Positions 34,255 to 48,600 of a DNA stretch of 60,000 nt are shown piece by piece (within the stretch, counting starts at the first letter, position 1; every line of letters starts with the position of its first letter). Under the pieces are notes generated by a model that saw only the letters and a program-made list of their open reading frames with translations, made no database searches and had not been told where the DNA came from. Both the position numbers and the translations under genes were made by a program. Source of the stretch: Nymphaea colorata (taxonomy: Eukaryota > Streptophyta > Magnoliopsida > Nymphaeales > Nymphaeaceae); the NCBI RefSeq assembly GCF_008831285.2, contig NC_045141.1:19342848-19402847 (forward strand). Direction: 5' to 3'.

Positions 34255-36655
34255 GGAGAATTCCGTGACTGGCAAAGGACGTAATGGCGGGAGAATGAGA
34301 AAGAGAAACGTCCACCACCCTCGTCGTCCATTATATAGGTGCCATGCTTGTTTAATCAACGCCGCCGCCGGCCTTCTTCCTTCTGCCGAATCTTCTACCT
34401 TCCTTGGCCTTTACCCCTTTGATTTTCACCGTTGCCTTTTTGTTGATCGCTCCGATAAAAGTGGAGAAAGTGAAGAACCAAATAAATAGTCATCGGTCCC
34501 GCCGCCCTGCGCAGGTGCCGCTCTTCCGCCAAAATTAACGGCCGTATCTTAAAAATGTCGCACGCGTATCGAGTTGTTCATAAAAATCGGATGAATAATA
34601 CTTGAGAGAGAGGGAGAACATTCGTTATGTCCAGATCAAAACATGTTGTTCAACGTTTTTCCCGTTATATTTATATGAATCTTGTAAGCCTTGTTTCCAG
34701 ACAAACAACTTTCTAACGTCTTGTTGGTGCGGATGCAAACACGTTAAGTTGGGGAATGCAAAACGCATTGGATGTGACTTTTCACTCGAGTTCAATTAGA
34801 TAAATATCATCATCGTATGAATCAAGCAATGTTTCGAATTACGAAATATATTTCAACCTTACTACTGAATGGATGCATCATACAAACATGTTCTGGACCA
34901 AACCTTTGTTTGTTACAAAGCCGAAGTATGTGTGGGCAATTGCAAAAAGTATTTGTTTTTATATTGATATTTCATGGCAGTTTCCTTTTAAATTTTAAAA
35001 ATTACATAACCAGTGCCCTTATACATAATTTTGTTGTCCACCCCTGCTTTGTTACTTCCTCGTCTAAAATCTTATGGTGGTGCATGAGTCGCTTCGTATA
35101 TTTCAAAATGTCTTGGAATTACGAAAATTACTGATGGTTGCTGTGATTTGTGTTTGGATGTCAGTTTCAGTTGAGGCGACACGACGGTTGCCTTATGGGT
35201 ATGTTCGTCATTTACGTGGATTCACCGACAGCTGCAAAACGTCTGTAAAACTTTTACAAACGCAGTAGTTGGTGAAGAAAATGTTGGTAAAAACTATCCT
35301 TGGCATTTTTGCAGCATGCATCCATAAATACACACTTTCTTAATATCAGTAGCTTGTGCACAAAAATGAAGTTCAACAGCGACGGATATTGATGATCGTT
35401 TTAGCATGGTAAACAACTGGATTAAAATACACAAACCACTCAAGGTTGATGTCGTTTCGTCCACCAAACCTCGCATGAGTACAATCAACTTTCAGTGGAC
35501 GATGATGCGAACGTCCGTTTGTGAATTTAAATGTCAAACATAAAAAAAAAACGCATGAAATCGTGAATATAATTATAGAGCAAACTGTAAGCAACTCCTT
35601 GTTCTTTGTGAATTATTTGGTGTATCTGCCCATTTGACGGGAAAGCGCTATAGCACCTTGTTCAGAACATGGGCAGGAAATTAAATAACATGTAGTCGTG
35701 CCGTCCCTTGTTTGATTATAATGGACAGTGGTATTGTTTTATTTATTGTGACTAACAATCTCAGTTGAAAGATTCGAATGCTTCAAAATAAAACGATGTT
35801 GTGTTGCTTCAAAGGGCGCAGCATAACTTTGTTGAGTTGGCCACAAATATGCTAACCATGGATTGTTAGTTTGGTTTTCTTAAATGCTAGCGGAGGTTGG
35901 GCATTCTCCATTGCGCCAAAAAAAAAAAAAGAAGGTCTCCAATCCGTCATTTTGCAGCTAGCTAAAGTTTTTGCATGGCATTGTCTTAAGTAAAGTTCGA
36001 TGAAACTTATAATTTTCAGTATTTAATAAGGTTGTAATATAGAAAAGCCTATAAATGATTAAGAGGGTCTGTATTATGAACGCCTGCGAAAAAAAAAAGT
36101 GAATATCTTAATATTAAAAGCTTATAAATGATTAAGATGGTAACTGTATCGTGTATGCCTTACGCAAAAAAAAGTGTAAATAAAAACCAAAATTTTGACG
36201 GTTTGTAGCTTTTAGACGACACAATTAAAACCTATCGTTTTATAAAAACCGAAATTTAACAAAAATTGAGTTATTTAATAGACGTTTGAAACTTAGTGTA
36301 TTTGGGTAGTACACTCAAGACGATGTTTTCATATGAAAATTTTGAGGACGTAAGATTATTTACTTTATTTTGAAAAGACTGTGTTATGAAAAGTAGGTTG
36401 TTCAAACATCGTGTATCCAAACTTCCCCGTTTGTAAGATGATATATATGATAGTTTTCGGCCTGGATTTTTCAAGAAGTGTGCAGGTGGCTTCAAGAAAC
36501 CACGGGAGCTTTTCTTTAAGGCGGTCGTGGGTGTGCTATTGGTTATTTTCCTTGCAGCGGGAGAAGCCCGCGCCTTTTCCTCTTTCTTTTCGTCTCCCTC
36601 CATTTCCATTCTTTCAGTCAGGTAGAGAGTGTGAAAGAGAGTGGGAGAGAGAGAG
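34255..36655. promoter_or_regulatory. Divergent intergenic region between thioesterase and CPSF100
   Basis: Both genes are transcribed away from this 2.4 kb region, so it should hold two promoters. Next to the thioesterase start is a GC-richer stretch with a CGCCGCCGCCGG run (34356-34368), probably its 5' UTR and core promoter. The CPSF100 side ends in a GA-rich leader. Between them the DNA is AT-rich, with a loose 72 bp-period duplication (about 36048-36107 and 36120-36183). No gene recognised. Confidence 0.6.
36626..36655 (+). promoter_or_regulatory. GA-rich 5' leader of CPSF100
   Basis: A purine tract of GAGAG words runs directly into the CPSF100 ATG. GA/CT repeats are common in plant 5' UTRs and core promoters and can recruit BPC-type factors; function here is inferred only from composition. 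Confidence 0.5.
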
Positions 36656-39600
36656 ATGGGGACGTCTGTGCAGGTGACGCCTCTGTGCGGGGTTCACTCC
36701 GAGTACCCGCTGTCCTATCTCCTCTCGATCGACGGCTTCAACTTCCTAGTTGATTGCGGTTGGAACGACTTCTTCGACGTTGACCTCCTCCAGCCCCTCT
36801 CCAGGCAAGCATTATTCATTATCTACTGCTGCGTTACTGCTAATCCTTCCACTATTTCCCTCATTCGCTCCCTTGGTTTAGGGTTACCAGTTGAAGTTTC
36901 AACGGCTTTTGGATGTTTTCTTTTTCCCTCCCTTTTGATTATGCTATCGCTGTGAAAGGGGAATTTTAACTGGAAACTAATCCGGATTGTAACGTTTCGT
37001 GAAGGACGACGTTTACTACTTTGGTTGCTTTATAGATACTTCAATGTTGATAGACTCAGATCCTTGTACGAGAAAGATTTCATCACGATGGCTTGACTCT
37101 TGCTCTTTTAGAGGTGGATGTAGCACTTTATCAGGCGGAGCTGCCCATGAGGAACATGTTGGCTATGCTTGTTTGCGTCTTTTCTTCTTGCTTTTCTTAT
37201 GGAGGAAGTTCTTTGCCCCTTCAGAAAGAATTGTTTGTTAGAGCCTTAAATAGTCAAACTTTTTGCTCATAAAACATGGAAGCTTGCTTGTGATCCTATC
37301 TGTTGACTCTTGCTCTTTTAGAGGTGGATGTAGCACTTTATCAGGCGGAGCTGCCAATGAGGAACATGTTGCCTCATCCTTGACTTTTTTCTGTCTGTGG
37401 CAAATGTTGATCTCCATATTTGTCATGGTGTGGTTGATTCGAGTTGGGTATTCCTTTCTCTTATGACCACTCCACGTCCTTCACTTTTGTGGCAGTCCCT
37501 TTGGCGTGTGAACTAGGAAATTTCAGGGGAATTCCTTTCCGTTCTTCCTTTATCTCACACACGCGCGCGCACACACACAGATACACACGCACGTAAATCC
37601 CTAAAAAAAGTTCTGCCCAGGTTCTGTTGCAAGTTATTTTCTGGGTTCCTTTTACACGATTTTTTTAATCAAGACTGAAAAAGTGACGTGATGTATTGCG
37701 TTTAAGATCAGTATCTTTATCCTTAATCCTAACTTCGATACCAACAAATTAACAAAAAACCTGACGGTGGCTACATTTTATCTCCTATGAGTGAACAACT
37801 TTGAAGAAGACAACACATCATTGGAATAGTTGAGAACCTGCCCCTACTTTGCATTAGATGCGTATAAAGAGATATGAATGATATATATTTAAAACCCATG
37901 GTGTATACTTTCTGTATCCCACTATTCCAACTTTTCCTCCTTCTCGTGTTACTTTATCTTAAGGAAATTACTATGGGTCACCTAGCTGCCAGATTTCAAG
38001 AAAATTATGGTTCACACAAAACTTGTATCTGTATGAATTCCAAACTGAAGTCTAGAATAGATAACGATGCAAAGTTGTGGGATGAAGTGTCTGTGTCAGT
38101 TATTTCTTTCAACTTCCTTTATACGCTTATTTACGTCACCATAATAAAACATCCCTATGCTTTCATGGTTCATAACCCTGCAGAGTGTCTTCCAAAATTG
38201 ATGCTGTCCTGTTGTCACATCCTGATACACTTCATCTGGGGGCCCTGCCTTATGCTATGAAACATCTTGGTCTCACTGCTCCAGTTTATGCAACAGAACC
38301 TGTGTACAGATTGGGCCTCTTAACTATGTACGATCACTACCTTTCTCGTAAGGTATGTTTGCTAACAATTTTTGCTGCTCATGGGACCATTCATTGGGTT
38401 ATTATCCACCTTGTTTGCAACACAGAGACATAAGATATTTGCTTTTGTTGTCTTATGCTTCAACAGTACTAGAATTTCAATTTTTTTTTCTAAAATGATT
38501 GAGCATGAAAAAAAAAATATTTCAGATGAACGGAAAGTTGAAAGTGACCTGCCATTCTTGGTTAGAAGAAAAGGTTCCACTCAGTATATTTTCTAAGGAT
38601 TGTAAATCCAACATTTGCTAGTCTGTCATCCGTGCCTTTATGCAGTTTTCTTTATTTATATCAACTTTCATCTCCTCTATAAATTTCAGCTGATTGGAAC
38701 TCTATTTGATGTTTCTTTTGGCTAAGTCGTTCCTCTTGAGTTGTAAATTACTAAGCTTACTAGTTTTTTGTCAACTTTATATTATTGAGTTTTGAGTCTT
38801 GACGTTATTATGTTGCATGTTTGTGCTTTACACATTGTCAGATATATAAAAGTAAGGTTTTTCTGCCTCTTTTTTGCATTTTGAAGATCGAAGTTTGGGG
38901 AATATATGTGGAAGTGTCATGTCTGTGCTGAACATGCATATAAATGATATGCATGGATCGTGTAATGTGTATCACAGTATGTGTATATCAGGCAATGCTT
39001 TTCCAAGCGAAGATTAAGTGACTCATAACTAAGATAACACAGAGCGTCTGAAATAAAGATTAAATGGGAACCTATTGATAGACCTCTAAAATGTAGTAAG
39101 TGTTCAGATCGACACATAAAGTATCAATCTTTCATTTTGGATAATAAAGAAAAAAAAAAGTCATTATTAAGAGTTCTTTGAAAAGCATGTCTCAAATACA
39201 AAGGAAGTTTCCTATTTATATACATCAGATGTCTGTTAATCTAGCTATTAGCCAGTCTTATACCTAGAAAAATAGCCAATGGATGAGCCAACCATTGTCA
39301 CAAAAAAACGTGTCCTATTCGAAAGAAATGTGAAAAACATTAAAAACAAGTCAGCTGAAAAATTGAGAAAAAATGCAAAAAAAAAAAGAACACGCATTTT
39401 CCCCCTTTTTTCATGGTTTTTTCATTTTTTTAATTGCCAATATTTTATTTTCACATTTTTCATGTTCTATTTTTAATTTTTTAACTTTTTAAAAACATGC
39501 CGAGATTTTTCTGAGATTTTCAAGTTTGCTGGATTATACCCGAGAAAAGCCTTCCCATTTTATACCTGAAACGGAATTTGTGACAATGGAGTCAATAGCT

Positions 39601-42600
39601 AGTCCCAATGATCTGGTCAACTCAGTTTGACCAAGATGACCCACGACAAAAACATAAAATAAAAAATAATAGTGGGAAAAGACAAGGAAAAAGCATCACA
39701 TGATTGAATAAATAAATAACACCTTGGTGGCAAGAAAGAAAGTACTAGGACAAGCTTGAGAAACAAGAAGCCAAAGAGATGGAATGGATAAACTAAAATA
39801 AGGCATGATCTGAGCCAAAAGAATAAGAAGAGTTGGAAGTTGGAACAAATGTCAAAGTAGTGGGTAGGAAAGGAAGGGAATAGGAAGGAAATGGAAGGGA
39901 GGAAGAAAAGACCAGTTATGCAGCCTTAGTTTGTGGATTTCTCATTTGATTTGGATACCTTGCTGAAGCAGGCTTTGGAAACATAAAAAGGGTAAGAGGT
40001 ATGAGCGAGCATGTCAGCCTACTAGAATGGGGAAATAGGAATGGCTTCCACTGCTAAATGTTCTATTGCTCTAAGCATCTAATATGTTCCCCTCCATATG
40101 TGAGCAAAACCGTACACAAAGGCAGTTTTAGAGAAAGCACAATATTGCCCTTGGTAAGTTAACAGTTGAAACCATGAATACAAAAAATGCCTAGTATGCA
40201 TGCAGATTTGCTATTTTTCAACATATTTTTTGGCTCAATATTTTATCATCTGTAATTCCATATTTGACTGGCTATGTGGTATGCAGCATATTGGTCATGC
40301 AATAACAGATTTCCATACGATATGACTTATATGAGTTCCCTATTGACTTCAGCTGCCAAAATTCCCTACTGATGTGATCCTTTTCTGGTTTACAAGTTTT
40401 TCTATCTAAGACTATGTTCTGTACTTGAGCTTGTTTGTAATAACATCGACAACGAATTAGTGATTTTTTTTTCCACAGCAAGTGTCAGACTTTGAACTTT
40501 TCACCTTGGATGACATCGATGCTGCATTTCAGAATATAACCCGGTTAACATACTCACAAAATTACCATCTCTCAGGTTGGTCAGGTTGGTTATATCTTTT
40601 CAAAATAATAATTTTCGGGCGAAGTAACCTTATTGCCATTCAGGTAAAGGAGAGGGTATAGTTATTGCCCCTCACGTGGCTGGGCATCTCCTGGGTGGCA
40701 CAGTGTGGAAGATCACTAAAGATGGTGAGGATGTAGTATATGCTGTCGACTACAATCATCGAAAAGAAAGGTTAATGTTTCTAGTAACCTCTGCCAACAT
40801 TTGCTTGCATATTTCAGCTTTATTATTTAGTGTCTTATTGTGGTGCTGTGATTAATAGGCATTTGAATGCAACTGTTTTGGGAACTTTTGTGCGTCCAGC
40901 TGTTTTAATTACAGATGCATACAATGCTTTGAATAATCAGCCATACAGGCGTCAACGGGACCAGGAATTGTTAGGTAATTCTAGTATACTCTCTGGTATT
41001 CTGCTGTAAATTGTAATGTTATTCATAGTTACCATGTTCCGAAGTATCGAGTTGTTTTTTTCCTGTTGCACGGTCTTCATTTTGTTTTTATCTGAAGATA
41101 TTTAACATGATATATTATTTTGTGTGCATAAATATATCCTATTTATGGTTGTTTATTTGCCAAATAAACTGTGACTTGTATCTAGCGTTTAGATTATCTG
41201 CATTGCCTGCTTTATTTAGATTGCTGCTATCCTCTTGTCTTGATCTTGAAGAATCTTCTGAACATGGAAGTAAACAGTAAAACGGAACATGTAGAATATT
41301 ATAGAACAAATATAGGTTATCTCTGCATCCATTCTGATTGGGAAAATTAAGAATGCATCCACTAATCAATTCAAGCAGCTTGAGTGATGTATCTGAAATT
41401 CTGAATATCTATTTTCCTTGTGTTCTTCTGTAGATTCTATATTGAAGGCATTGCGGGCAGGTGGAAATGTGCTGCTTCCAATTGATACTGCTGGACGAGT
41501 ACTGGAACTTGTCTTAATATTGGAACAAGTAAGTGTGTTGAATATTATCCATAATTTGTATATAAGGGATCTTATTGATGAAGTCCTTAAAGTTCATCCT
41601 TCTTTGCAGCACTGGGCACAGGATCGTCTCAATTACCCTATTATATTTCTTACTAATGTTGCAGCAAGCACAATTGACTATGTCAAAAGTTTCCTTGAGT
41701 GGATGAGTGATTCTATAGCAAAGTCCTTTGAGCAATCACGTGATAATGCTTTTGTCTTGAAGTAAGGATTCTTAAACTACTGTGCTACATTCATTGATCA
41801 CCCTGAAGATATTGCTTTGCGATGTCCCTTGTTTTGGCAAGTGCTGTAATTTTCATGTGATGCTGATTCTAGTTCTGTCCAGTAACGGCTTTCTCTGTCA
41901 GTCTGACATATGTCTGGAGGTGCTGCAAGTGCACTTGAAAGAATAAACCTTGTTAGTGTTTCCAGCATGTTGATCCTTGTGAAAGGAATAGTGGATCTTT
42001 TTTTTTTTCTCTTATTTCCTTATAGAAGATGTCCTATGCTCCTTCAGAAAGAAATTCTTTCTTAGAAAGATTAAAATAGTGTTCATTTGAACCTTTTGCT
42101 TGTAAACTCTGCAAGCTTGATCACATTGCTGTCTGTTGTTTTCTGATGGGAACTGAAAGAATGCAAAATGATGCTTTATGGCTTGTCTTCTTACCATGTT
42201 AAAAACATTTTCTTATTTTGAAATTTCTTTGTCAGATTTATGCATTTCAGTAAGTATATTTTATGTTTTTATTTTTTTGTTGTTTTCTAGAGTTTTGCAT
42301 TCGTAACTATTTTGAAAGTGGTGTTAAATTTTTTATCACACTTAAATCTTTTAACAAAACTATCATATTCTTTTCTTCTTTTGCCAAATATTTGCCGACA
42401 CATCCTAATCCAGTAATTTTTTGGTTTTTCTAAATCATTCACACTCTTATATATTTGTAAAAAACTCATTCTAAATCATTGACACTCTTATACATTTGTA
42501 AAAAACTCATATATATTTGCAAGTCTGTAAATTTTGAAAATTTTTTATCAAACATGTTAAAAGCATTTTTTGAATTTTAAATTTCTTTGTCAAATTTTAT

Positions 42601-45600
42601 GCATTTTGAAGTAATTATAAGAAACATTTTTTTTCTAAATCTGATAAATTAATGAGCATTCATAAAGTTTTGCTCTCTTAACTATTTTGAAAGTTTTCAT
42701 TTCAGTCTCTTCCATATATAAAAAATTGCAGAAAATCTGTCTAGTTGGCTATGCTTGTTTGCGACTTTTCTTCTTGCTTTTCTTATGGAGGAAGTTCTTT
42801 GCCCCTTCAGAGACAATTGTTTGTTAGAGCCTTAAATAGTCAAACTTTTTGCTCATAAAACATGGAAGCTTGCTTCTGATCCTATCTGTTGTGTCCTGCT
42901 GGGGTACTGAAAGGATGCAAATGGTGCTTTATGGGTTGGCTTCTTACCCTAGAAAACTTCCAGTCCCTGCTGTATATACACACAAAAATTTTATAGTTGG
43001 CTGTTTGTGAAGGATGGAACTGAAGTGACTGTTGAATTGCCTTTGTAACTGCGCCATATTTCCTTTTCTCACCTTTTTAATTTCCTGTGATTTTATAGGC
43101 ATGTGAATGTCCTACTCAACAAGAATGAGTTGGAAAAATTGCCAGAGGGTCCAAAGGTGAGGCTTCCAGTCCTCCAAAAATCCCACCCTCCTCCTCTTCA
43201 TTTCTGTTTTACCATGTTGAAATGTTCCAATGTCTTGTCTAGGTTGTTCTGGCATCCATGGCTAGTTTGGAAGAGGGTTTTTCTCATGATATATTTGTTG
43301 AATGGGCAAGTGAATCAAAGAACTTGGTGATTTTCACTGAAAGAGGCCAGGTATTAGTGGTTAGCTTGGCATGTTGCCTTTTTTTCATTGTTTCTTCCAA
43401 GAATTCAGGCTTCACATTGGCCTCCAGCTATTCTCATTTTGGTTTGATCTTATTTCCCTTTATATCTGTTGGGGGTTATTAAAACCGTTTGGATTTTTCC
43501 TACCAGTATAAGAATATGTATTGTGTTGCAACTGTGTAGTTTTGGACAATTGCGTATCTCTGGGAAAAGGGTCATCCTTTTCTGCCAGTTGAGAATGGGT
43601 CGTACTTTATTGTTGTATCCCAACATCTTTTCCATTTGTCTTTGTTTCACAATTAACTACTGTTTTGGAATTCGTTGTAATCTAGAGCTAACCTTTGGAC
43701 TTAATGTCCTTAGTTCCTCAAGCATGTACATTTGCTTCAGAATTTACTTGTATTTATTGTTATTTGTGTCCTTCTAGTTTGGAACACTTGCTCGTATGCT
43801 TCAAGTTGATCCACCTCCTAAAGCTGTGAAGGTCACTGTGAGCAAAAGGGTTCCTTTGGTTGGGGAGGAACTTCGAGCATATGAAGAAGAGCAGAGCCGC
43901 ATTAAAAAAGAAGAGGCACTGAAGGCAAGTCTGAAGGAAGAGGACTTAAAATCCTCTAATGAGGTTGTTCAGTCTGATCCAATGGTTATTGATTCCACCA
44001 AGGGCAGCACTTTGTCAGAAGGTATGGATGTTTGTGCTGCAACATTTTTCATTAGCAAAGCATTTGTGCCTTAATTTACATTTGAGGGATTATTCCTTTT
44101 CAAGGTCTTCCAAAGAAATGGATAGTTTTGGTTGAACTTTGAACCTATTTAAGAGGATGGTGCACTCTTGTTATTGTTATGCTACCGAGCAAGTGACTTG
44201 GGTACTTTCATGTAAGGGTTATTTCTGCCTACAGTGAGATAAGTAAAAAGTTGAAAATGCAAAAGCTACCTTAAGATTTTCTCATTGACTTATTACCACT
44301 CTGAAAGGAAAATACACCTTGAGCATTAGACTTTTCAATGCATTATCAGCACATGAGCAATGACAAGGCATGAAACAGGCGAAACTTTGCTGTTACAAGA
44401 GCCTGGTGGGTGGAGTGGAGCCCATGAAAGGGCCTGGACAGGTCTCATTCAGGATCTCTGCAATGCACTCAATTGGAAAGAGGGGAAAAATGTAAAGAGG
44501 CGGAAAAGAACAAGAGGAGAAAGGATGGGGGGGGGTGAGAAACTCCACCTCAGTCAACATACTAGAACATGGAACCCCAAAAAAATTAAGCCTTTGGCTT
44601 TTGGGGTTAAAAGGGTTCAAGAATAATATTTGTTTGGACTGCTTAGTCTCAGGTATACTTTCTAGGTTAGGGTTTTTGCAGATTTTTCTGTTTCATTTTC
44701 AGTTTGTTTTTAAGCTGAAGATATACATCAGTAGGTAACTGTAGTTGAGATCAAACTCCCATCTTCCTTTTTATTCTGATTTAAAGATCCTGTGGTGTTA
44801 TATTTGAATGTACATGTAACAATAAGAATGGCCATTTTATGATATAAAATTTGTAAGACATACCGATTGTGGTAGATTGATAAAAAGAAGCCATTGCCTT
44901 GGAAAATGCCTCCTAATGGTTTTAGAAAAGGCATTGCTAGGCACATAGGAAGGCTGGTTTTTCTTCGGGACATAAATAGTCCAACTAAAAATATGTGGCA
45001 TTTTCACAAATATTGCCTTTCTTTTCCTAATATTGAGTTAAAACTGAAAAAAAGGAAAAACAGAAAATGGAAAAAATCGTAGAATATTGCTGGAATGAAA
45101 GTATGGCAAAATTATCATGCTTTTGTCAGGAAAACATTTTAAAATATATTTTAAATGTTTTAACTTCTAAGGTTTCTTCTAACATCTTAATAAGTATTTT
45201 GAATTTTTATTTCTTGTAATAAATATAAAATCCAGTATTTCGTAAATTTTCTAGTTACATTTATTTTTTTTAAATTTTTCTAAATTCCTGAAGTTTTCCT
45301 GAGAAAACTAAACTTCCTAACTAATGACTAAAAAACATGACTACTAGAAACCCCAGACTGACATTTGTGACACTGGTATATGATGCATTGACATATTCCA
45401 GGACGAAGGTAAAATAAGTTAAAAAAATGAGATGTGATTACTAGGGTTGAGAGGCCTCCATAGGCATACGAAAGATTGATGGATGTCAGTGATTTTAAAC
45501 TTTACATTCTATAGAATCAAGAAATGTGAATTATAACACTTTCTAATTTGTGATCCTGATATGTTAGTGAATTTAGTTGGCATTAATGAAGCACCATTTT

Positions 45601-48600
45601 TTTCAAGCTTTTTGCATTTGAAATTCGAGGATTAGCACTGAAAAATACTGAAAATGTGGGGATAGCTTCGGCACTTCTGCTGGAAGTTTTGTTATTGCTT
45701 ATTTATTTTTTTTTTGATTCAGTGTGTTGATGTAAAACTTTTCATGGTTCATGGCATAGATATAAGAGAAAGCATACTTCCATTTTCCTTTTCACATGCT
45801 TAAAGCCTCAAATTTTTGGTTATTAGCCTTTTTCTTTATCACATGAAGTATCCAGAATATTTAACTTCATCATTTGGTCGATGTGTGCGCATTGGAACAA
45901 TTCCAGTTCATATTGTTTGCTTAATGCCGATTTTTACCATTAACTCCACTTGAATCCTTGGCCATTATCTGTATGCCTTTACATTTTTTTTTTGTTGAGA
46001 ATTGCCGAAGCTAAGTTTATTGATTGGGCATTTTTCCTCCCTTAGCAATTAGCCATAACGCCAGTGGGCTGCGGGACATCCTAATTGATGGATTTGTTCC
46101 TCCTTCCTCCAGTGTTGCTCCAATGTTTCCCTTTTTTGAGAACTCAACTGAATGGGATGATTTTGGTGAGGTTATCAACCCTGATGATTATATGATAAAG
46201 GAGGAAGATGTTGATCAAAATCTTTTTGCTGTAAGTTTTTATAATATCGACTTTTTCTTTTGCTTGTCATTGCTGACATGTCAATGCTACATGTCCTAAT
46301 TGTGCAGTTTCAGTTGTTTGTTTTAGCTTGTTTCTTCCACTCCTTTTCTTATGTTTTCGTGGACTTATCCTGAGGTTTTTCTGTCAGTTTCTCTATTGTT
46401 CTCATTATTATGGTTCTTCTTGAAAATTGAAATGCATATGGAAAAGCCATTATTCTTGTTATTTGAATTTTTCCTATAAAGTGTAAACCATTTGACATGC
46501 ATATTGATGCTGAAGAGTGGCTAGTTTGTGATCTTTTTTTCTTTTTGTATTTTAGGGGGTTGGAGTTGGCAATAAGATTGATGAAATCTCTGCAGAGTTG
46601 CTTCTTGACACGAAACCTTCAAAAGTAGTTTCAAATGAAATAACTGTAAGTGTTGGTTTTTGATACTCCCCATGTGAAGCATATATGGTATGTTTGCATG
46701 AATGGTTGAAACGACTGTAACTGAGGGGAGTGTTTATTCAGATACTTCCTCTGTCAGGTATATTTAATGTGTGAATGACAATCCTCATCCTACGATGGAT
46801 TTAAAAATCATGTTCCTGCTGAAGCTATTTTGAGTTTCAGAGTTTCAGTGGTTATTTGTGTCATTTGTTGTAAATGTTTCAGGGATCCTGGTCAGTAACA
46901 GGCATGTTTCTGTTCTTTGTGTCTAGGTGCAAGTGAAGTGCTCGCTGATCTATATGGACTTTGAAGGTCGTTCGGATGGTCATTCCATGAAGTCAATCAT
47001 AAAAAATGTGGCACCACTAAAGCTTGTGCGTCTACTGTATGCTTCATGCTTTTTGGGCTTGTTTTCTAGTTTTCCTTTTCCTGAGTTCTTGCAAACAGCG
47101 CTTGTTTAAGCATATTGGCTTCCTCCTCAACCACATTTAACTATATTACAATCACTGATAGCATTTTGTGTTACTGTAGATGGCTAAATTGTTACCTTTG
47201 AGTTACTTTATGGACTGCATATAAAGAGTCCTGCCATCTTACATGACAAATGTGTTATTTCTTTCTTTTTTCTCCTGTTGATTTTGACAGCCTACTAAAT
47301 TCTGTTATCACACTTTAATTATTCCGCAGTTTCTGGTACCTAGTTTTGCTGCTTATTCATTTTTGTTTTTTTGACATGAAGGTGTTAGTACATGGTTCAG
47401 CAGAAGCCACAGAACATTTAAAACAGCATTGCTTAAAGAATGTATGCTCTCATGTGTATGCTCCACAGATTGATGAAACCATTGATGTTACCTCAGATTT
47501 ATCTGCTTACAAGGTGCTTCCAGGAGTTCCCAGTGGCATGCATTTCACTGTTCTTATGCACTCCTTATATGAAACTATTGAACATTTTTTCTCTTCGGCT
47601 AAGCAATTTTTCATAGCTTTAATCTTTATCTCTTTGTTGTATTTCTTCAGATTCAGCTGTCCGAAAGAGTCATGAGTAATGTTCTGTTCAAGAAGGTACA
47701 TATTTGTCTTTCTTAGGCATCTTATTGAAAACAATCCTTTGGTTGACTATGACATGTGGTTAAATTCTTGCTCAGATGAATTTGCTTCACCATTTGAATT
47801 TTTTTTTTTGCCTTATTTTTTAGTTGAACTTCATCTACATGGGTTATTATTGAACAATTAGTGGATGATGCATCTTCTGAACATTTTGGCAGTTCATATG
47901 CTATTACTGTTCCTTGAATAAGTGGGGTGATCTATTTTTCGGGCTCTTGTTTTCCTAAGGTGGCCTTATAAGAAGAGTGGAGACATGCATGAGGGTGATG
48001 CCATGATATTTTAACAGTATTTAGAGCTATGGTTGTTAAATCAATATTATGTTCTTGATGGCTATGAGCCAATATGACGCAATTGCAATCTCGTGGGTAA
48101 TGCTCTTAACTAAAAGTTCATTTGACCTCCAAAATTTGAAGGTTGGATATGAGATGCTTAAGCTAGAGGGTTACTACTAGTGACTAAGAATGTAGTTTGT
48201 GCAAGTGATCCTTATAGCAAAGTGCATTTAAGAGCTGCCTTAACAGAGAATCATTCTGGGATACAATATAGATTGTTTAAATGGGTGGTTCTTTTATATT
48301 CTAGGTTTCAAAATCTCTGTTCAGACTTCAGAGTATGCAACTTGCCGTCAAGTTCTTTTACCCTATCTTTCTCGGTCTCAAGTGTACCCATCCTTGACCC
48401 CAAGGAATAAGTTGAAATCTCAACGTGGACAAATTAGTAAGTTTATCAGGAATTGTCGTAAAAGAGGAATTGGGCCAATCAACTGTAACTGTATGGTAAT
48501 AAACGTAGAACTGAATAATCTTTTTTCCCCTGTTTAGCTTTAACTCTTTGATGGGTTCAGTTTTATGAAATTTAAGTTCATTGTGTCAACAATAGAGCTG

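Larger units (their letters stand above)
36805..38183 (+). other. CPSF100 intron 1, GC-AG type
   Basis: Coding stops at CTCTCCAG and the intron begins GCAAGC. The acceptor is CTGCAG before AGTGTCTTCC. The join gives the conserved ..[18 protein letters not shown]. No GT donor nearby would preserve the family sequence. GC-AG introns are a known minority class with the U2-type consensus AG|GCAAG. Confidence 0.9.

Noticed and set aside
41514-41735. Minus-strand frame over CPSF100 exons 6-7
   Set aside because: Antisense shadow of a conserved coding exon.
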